Shown: positions 7,314 to 10,900 of the stretch, in pieces
How the letters are laid out: each line of letters begins with the position of its first letter
How positions within the stretch are numbered: the first letter of the stretch is position 1
From: Parietichytrium sp. I65-24A
Lineage: Eukaryota > Sar > Bigyra > Thraustochytrida > Thraustochytriidae
Assembly: GCA_012862575.1 (NCBI GenBank)
Contig: BLSF01000110.1
Location: 64,001 to 74,900 of the forward strand
Length of the DNA stretch: 10,900 bases
Reading direction: 5' to 3'
Notes under the pieces: generated by a model
What the model saw: the letters and a program-made list of their open reading frames with translations, nothing else
Databases searched by the model: none
What the model was told of the DNA's origin: nothing
Position numbers and translations under genes: made by a program

Positions 7314-7900
7314 CTGTGCTACATATGTTCTTCCGCGCTCCCCACAACAATCTGCCCTCCTTCTTCTATCCACCAAGTGTCACCTACTACTACCAGGGAA
7401 TAAAAACAGAAAAACAGAAAAACAGACACAAGACAAAAGATACAACCTCAGCAAAGGCCTTTGCCTATTTTCACCCTATCGGTACGACTCCCTTCCTTCC
7501 TTCCTTCCTCCTTCCTTCTCCCACAGTCCCAGCCGCGGACACTTTGCTTTACACGCCGCAGCTGTGGGGGGACGGCGCGCGTACACTGTCCCAGTAGTCC
7601 CACACCCGGGGGACCCTACGTGAAGAAAAACAAAAACACGAAAACACGAAAGTAACAAACGCCCGAGCCAACCCACCCCGCAGCAGCGGCGTACGCGACA
7701 ACGACGCTCGCAGCGTACGCGGCGAGGACACCGTCCCACACTACCGCGGCGCCTAGCTACCGCACTACGCCCTGGAACACGTCTCGCGTTGGGAGTTTCC
7801 AGTTTGCGCTATAGGAGAAAGAGAAAAGAGAAGAAACGAAGAACCAGTAAGACTATATAGCCGGAAGCGGTAGTGTGAAGAATTCCCATAAAGTGGCAAG
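7314..7900. other. 5' flank of the amidohydrolase-like gene; no gene seen
   Basis: Upstream region of the minus-strand gene. It contains three AAAAACAG units (7402-7425), a CCTT tetranucleotide run (7490-7519), and A-rich ACACG repeats near 7626-7650. A GC-rich block at about 7670-7760 has two GCGTACGC palindromes (7689-7696, 7713-7720). A TATATA word lies at about 7854-7859. Read on the minus strand, the stretch next to the start codon is purine-rich GGAAGG, like the leader of the PH gene. Short open frames on both strands overlap the repeats and are not convincing. Confidence 0.55.
7490..7519. repeat. CCTT tetranucleotide microsatellite
   Basis: About seven CCTT-type units with one interruption lie about 180-205 bases upstream of the amidohydrolase-like start codon. 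The tract reads GGAA/AAGG on that gene's strand. Confidence 0.85.
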
Positions 7901-8371
7901 AGAAATCGACTTCTACGCTCTCACGAGGAGTCCTACATAATTGGTTAGAAATGTCCTCGAGGAGGAGAAAATATCGAGGCAGGAATTCGACAGTAGGTAT
8001 TGATAGGCGATACGATAAGCCTCAACCTCTTCCTTGTTTTGGCGAAAAACGCATGGGTGAGGCATGCGAGCACTAATAGCCAGATAGCACATACACTGGG
8101 AGACGAGCAGCACTTACCCGCCCTCACGCTCCTCTCATAGTAAGTTGAGTGATCTCTTTTCCTCTTCCTTCGTTGTATCTTTTTTAGAGATGCACAATGG
8201 ATATAAACAGATAATCTCTTTCAATTAAAAATTAATTAAAACAAATTAAAAAAAAAAGGAAGGCTGACATAAAAACATAAAAGGCTGTGCATGGGTCCCT
8301 TTTGTCTGCGTTTTCTTTTTATATTTTCTTCCATTAAAAACATATTATTGATTCACAGTCATTTGAGGATC
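7901..8371. other. Intergenic region with an AT-rich core; no gene identified
   Basis: Positions about 8220-8258 are strongly AT-rich with AATTAAAA words and a ten-A run. A strong minus-strand splice-donor match (GGTAAGTG, about 8113-8120) is followed by about 50 open codons in two frames, but no convincing start, acceptor or homology was found. I call no gene. Confidence 0.4.
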
Positions 8372-8447
8372 GCCGTGCCCCTATAGCACGGCTCGTAGAA
8401 GCACTGCGGTGGTTATGGCGTACTTTTACCGAATTCAGTACCGCAGT
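8372..8447. other. Two adjacent inverted repeats, possible structured RNA
   Basis: The first hairpin has a perfect 7-bp stem GCCGTGC (8372-8378) and GCACGGC (8386-8392) with a 7-base loop. The second has a perfect 8-bp stem ACTGCGGT (8403-8410) and ACCGCAGT (8440-8447) enclosing 29 bases. A further outer GAAG/CTTC pair (8398-8401, 8458-8461) is possible. They do not match any tRNA, 5S, U-snRNA or SRP consensus that I could recognise on either strand. The stems are seen; RNA function is speculative. Confidence 0.35.
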
Positions 8448-8469
8448 TGGGGTCGCACTTCAACATTGA

Positions 8470-9012
8470 TTACTACGGCAAACGCGTAAGCGGACATTCA
8501 CGGTGGAGAAATGTCACGTCAACTTCTTTCTCTCTTTGTGAAACTGAGTACCCTTGAGCAGGAAAAATAATTATCTTTTTCTTCTTTCTTCTGAATTCTG
8601 ATTTTCTGTTCATGAGAAGCTTACTCACTTTACAGAGTCTCCGAGAAATTGACGAGTGCATGCACAAAGCTCTCTCTCTCTCTCTTCCTTTCTTCCTCTT
8701 TTTGTCTCGCTCACTGTCGATCACTTGGCTTGCACATATTGAAGAAAGAGTAGAAGAAGAGGAATTGCAAGTTGAAGGCCCTGAGAACAGACTTTCCCTC
8801 GCAGCGCAAACCAAAAGCAAGGCTCAAGAGTCAAGAGCCAAGAGTCAAGGGTCGACTGTCCCTCTCAAATTGTGTGTAAGGCGCAGGCAGACAAGGCGCG
8901 GTTCCCCCTCAGTGTGACCCATTTCCCATTCGACCATCGTGTATCGTGTGAGTTACTCAGTATACACAAGCGTGGCCATGAGGGCAGTATCGTGCCTAAC
9001 ACACAGACCCAA
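8470..9012. other. Intergenic region with simple repeats; no gene identified
   Basis: It contains a CT dinucleotide run (8670-8685) and a degenerate CAAGAGT/CAAGAGC repeat (about 8823-8852). A 115-codon open frame on the minus strand (8473-8820) is Arg/Lys/Ser-rich because it reads through the CT run, and it has no recognisable domain. Confidence 0.5.
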
Positions 9013-9116
9013 CTTTCTATCTTTCTATCTTTCTATCTTTCTATCTTTCTATCTTTCTATCTTTCTATCTTTCTATCTTTCTATCTTTCTATCTTTCTAT
9101 CTTTCAATCTTTCATT
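9013..9116. repeat. CTTTCTAT octanucleotide tandem array
   Basis: Eleven perfect 8-bp CTTTCTAT units (9013-9100) are followed by two degenerate units. On the other strand the unit reads ATAGAAAG. Plus-strand frames through it give repetitive Phe-Leu-Ser-Phe-Tyr-like peptides that are not genes. Confidence 0.97.
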
Positions 9117-9149
9117 GCCTTTCAGGTGAGGCTTTTGTTATTTTGTAAA

Positions 9150-10380
9150 AACTTACACTTAATGTAATAATTCTTTCGAGTGACTCTGTTGGGACGGCAA
9201 CGAGTCTTGACCCTGGCCGGGAGTTGTTGCAGAGAGAAGGAACGCTACGTGCTACAACAGTGCAGTGCGCCCTCAGAGCCTCGCAGCTTTCGTACTGGTA
9301 TTGGTACTCACAGTGCGAAATGTAGATTCTGTCTGCTGGGTCTTCCATCCTCACCTTTCAGTCGAGCATACACGGCCCAGACCAAGTATGGAGGAACGAG
9401 AAGGAGATCTTATTTCTTCTTGCAGCATTTGAACACTTGTTTTGAGATTATTATAATCTTCAAAAGTATGGAATTTGGAAAGTTAAAGTGTATCTATCTA
9501 TCTTGGGCCACTTCTTCTCTTTCCGCTTCACACAAAATGAGCGCTAGTACTGGTTACACACTTCACAGTAGAAGGCCAAGTTGTCGAAAGTACGAGATGC
9601 CCTGAGGGAATCGATAAGCTCGCGTCCCAGACTAGGCTGTGGGATTAGCAGTACTAGTGCCGCTTCGACGAGACAGTACAAGACTAGCTAGTAAAGTACT
9701 GAGTACTCTAGTACCTGTTTTTTTTTCCCCGGTAGGAATTGACTGAGTTTGAGCCAAATCCAAACTCAAAACTCATCTGTTCATAAAGAGAGTGAATGAG
9801 AGTGATTCCAAGTTGATTCCAACGTGGAAACGAGACAACGAAAATCAACGAAACAGAAATTGGTATTCGATTTTGAGCTCCTCCAGCAGTGAAAGTGATC
9901 AGTATTTTGGACATTGTTCGGAAGGAACAGTCGAAAACCAACGCACACAAACGCCGCCGTCGAAACCTCAACGAGTTGGGTGAGACTCTGCGCTGTGATT
10001 CCTTTCCACTCAGGGCTATTTAAATTGCCGAAGGAGAAAAAAGAGTCACAACGGGCACCTTGGATCGGGTGGTAGGAAATGCAGGAAATGTTATTCTCAG
10101 CCTTCCATTGGATGTTGTTGACCAAGATTGCGGCCGACGCTAGGCGGCTTGCAAGCTCGCTCTCCGGCTGTTCTAGCTCTAGTCGAGCCCAAGAGCTCTA
10201 CAGCGAGCGACATGCCTGGAAATCTGCGGGACACCCCGGACTAGTCAAGATAAACTCTGCATGGGACAGCTGAAGCGTACTGAACCGAGTGCCAGCATTA
10301 GCACGTCGCGCCGGTGTGGCGCGAAAGCTCTCGCGCCGAGGCTTAGAGGAGGATGGAAGATGGGAAGACGGGCTTGCCAT
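9150..10380 (-). other. Possible exons of an unrecognised minus-strand gene
   Basis: Weak evidence only. From an ATG at 10380, 60 codons are open to a TAG at 10198-10200, and the same frame is then open for another 138 codons to 9781. Farther on, a 95-base open segment (9406-9312) ends at a GTGAGT donor. Next, a pyrimidine-rich acceptor ending CCGGCCAG opens a 56-base segment (9212-9157) that keeps the frame and ends at a GTAAGT donor. No complete model could be joined and no domain is recognised. It may be a spliced gene, a decayed gene or chance. Confidence 0.2.
9540..9720. other. Cluster of AGTACT and CTAG palindromes
   Basis: AGTACT occurs at 9546, 9650, 9695 and 9702 (and again near 10429), with several CTAG and GTAC words between them. 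A 10-mer, TACTCTAGTA, at 9704-9713 recurs at about 10883-10892 beside further CTAG words at the window's end. No role is known. Confidence 0.5.
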
Positions 10381-10900
10381 CACAAAATTAAACGCGCACC
10401 TAATGCTTAGTACCTGGCAGTCACCTTGAGTACTTTGGAACCGCTTTGCTCAGTTTCCATCTCACGATACCAACGATCTCTTCCTTTCCTTCTCAGTGAA
10501 CAACATCTGGCCATGAGTAAATTTCTCGGTGCGCAATTTGCCATGCAGAGAGCGTTTTCCCTCGAAACGTTTCGGTTTTTCGCATTCGGGCACTGTCACA
10601 GCAGAAAATGCCATCATAGGGACGGCCAGAATTCTTTGCCCCTGATTGAGCAGTCTTATCAGCGCTGGTGGACAGCGCTTGATGGACTTGATGTTACCTT
10701 ACCAAACTGGCTTACAACCCGTTGTAGGGCACAGATAAGACTGACTATATATTATTACAAAAAAAGAAGTGAATGTTCACGTGTTCACGTGTTCACGTAG
10801 AAATCAAGAATTTCAAGAGAAATCAAGAGAAATCAAGGAAAAGGATTTAATTGAAATGCGTTTCGCAATTGAAATGTACAAATACTCTAGTAGCTAGCTA
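10381..10900. other. Right-end region; no gene identified
   Basis: A plus-strand open frame with an ATG at 10513 runs 95 codons to 10800. It has no recognisable domain, and its last codons are read from the GTTCACGT repeat, so it is not called as a gene. The rest is a run of GAAATCAAG repeats (about 10800-10840), a direct repeat of AATTGAAATG, and CTAG words at the very end. Confidence 0.5.
10775..10798. repeat. Three GTTCACGT units with two CACGTG boxes
   Basis: Three head-to-tail 8-bp units create the palindrome CACGTG at each of two junctions (10778-10783 and 10786-10791). CACGTG is the E-box/G-box bound by bHLH and bZIP factors in eukaryotes, so this could be a small promoter element for a gene beyond the right edge. 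It could equally be a chance short tandem repeat. Confidence 0.6.

Noticed and set aside
6399-7403. 334-codon plus-strand frame
   Set aside because: Antisense to the N-terminal part of the amidohydrolase-like gene, which shows family motifs on the other strand.
8372-8392. 7-bp stem with 7-base loop considered as a tRNA anticodon arm
   Set aside because: The loop lacks T33, and no acceptor or T-arm with GTTCGA-type sequence is nearby.
9013-9116. Regular repeats considered as a CRISPR-like array
   Set aside because: Units are 8 bp with no spacers; this is a microsatellite in a eukaryotic sequence.
9312-9406. Minus-strand PYLVWAVYA segment recalling the end of TspO proteins
   Set aside because: Only one short motif matches. 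No other TspO segment was found on the minus strand, and a stop lies just upstream.
10513-10800. 95-codon plus-strand frame
   Set aside because: No recognisable domain, and its end is coded by a tandem repeat.

Overview
The window looks like nuclear DNA of a single-celled eukaryote. Genes are widely spaced and mostly intronless, at least one gene has a GT-AG intron, AATAAA-type signals are present, and intergenic DNA is full of short tandem repeats. Nothing bacterial is seen: no operons, no Shine-Dalgarno spacing. The gene style and microsatellite-rich spacers would suit a stramenopile such as a thraustochytrid, but that placement is a guess from style. No marker gene in the window fixes the lineage.

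Layout. Positions 1-895 are dominated by a 416-bp sequence present twice in direct orientation with a single ambiguous base (n, 479) exactly between the copies. This is best read as two assembled contigs whose overlapping ends were never merged. Positions 896-1067 are the purine-rich leader of a plus-strand gene for a 297-residue PH-domain plus coiled-coil protein (1068-1961). It converges, across a 660-bp spacer, on a minus-strand gene for the nucleolar 18S rRNA maturation factor EFG1 (2626-3868). EFG1 has two exons, and its intron holds a long AAAGC/GCTTT pentanucleotide array. After an 840-bp spacer comes a large single-exon minus-strand gene (4707-7313, 868 residues). Its two ends match an allantoinase-like cyclic amidohydrolase, but the metal-binding and catalytic residues are lost, and a serine-rich, apparently disordered insert of about 480 residues replaces the middle of the barrel. 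This is the most unusual object in the window and looks like a pseudo-enzyme turned scaffold or regulatory protein.

Positions 7314-10900 (3.6 kb) contain no gene I can identify. They hold microsatellites, a pair of adjacent inverted repeats (8372-8447), a cluster of AGTACT/CTAG palindromes, a triple GTTCACGT repeat carrying two CACGTG boxes, and some splice-site-flanked open segments on the minus strand that might be exons of an unrecognised gene.

The three genes have no evident common pathway: one is a membrane-lipid or cytoskeletal adaptor, one serves ribosome biogenesis, and one is a degenerate amidohydrolase. No CRISPR array, tRNA, rRNA or recognisable transposon was found.
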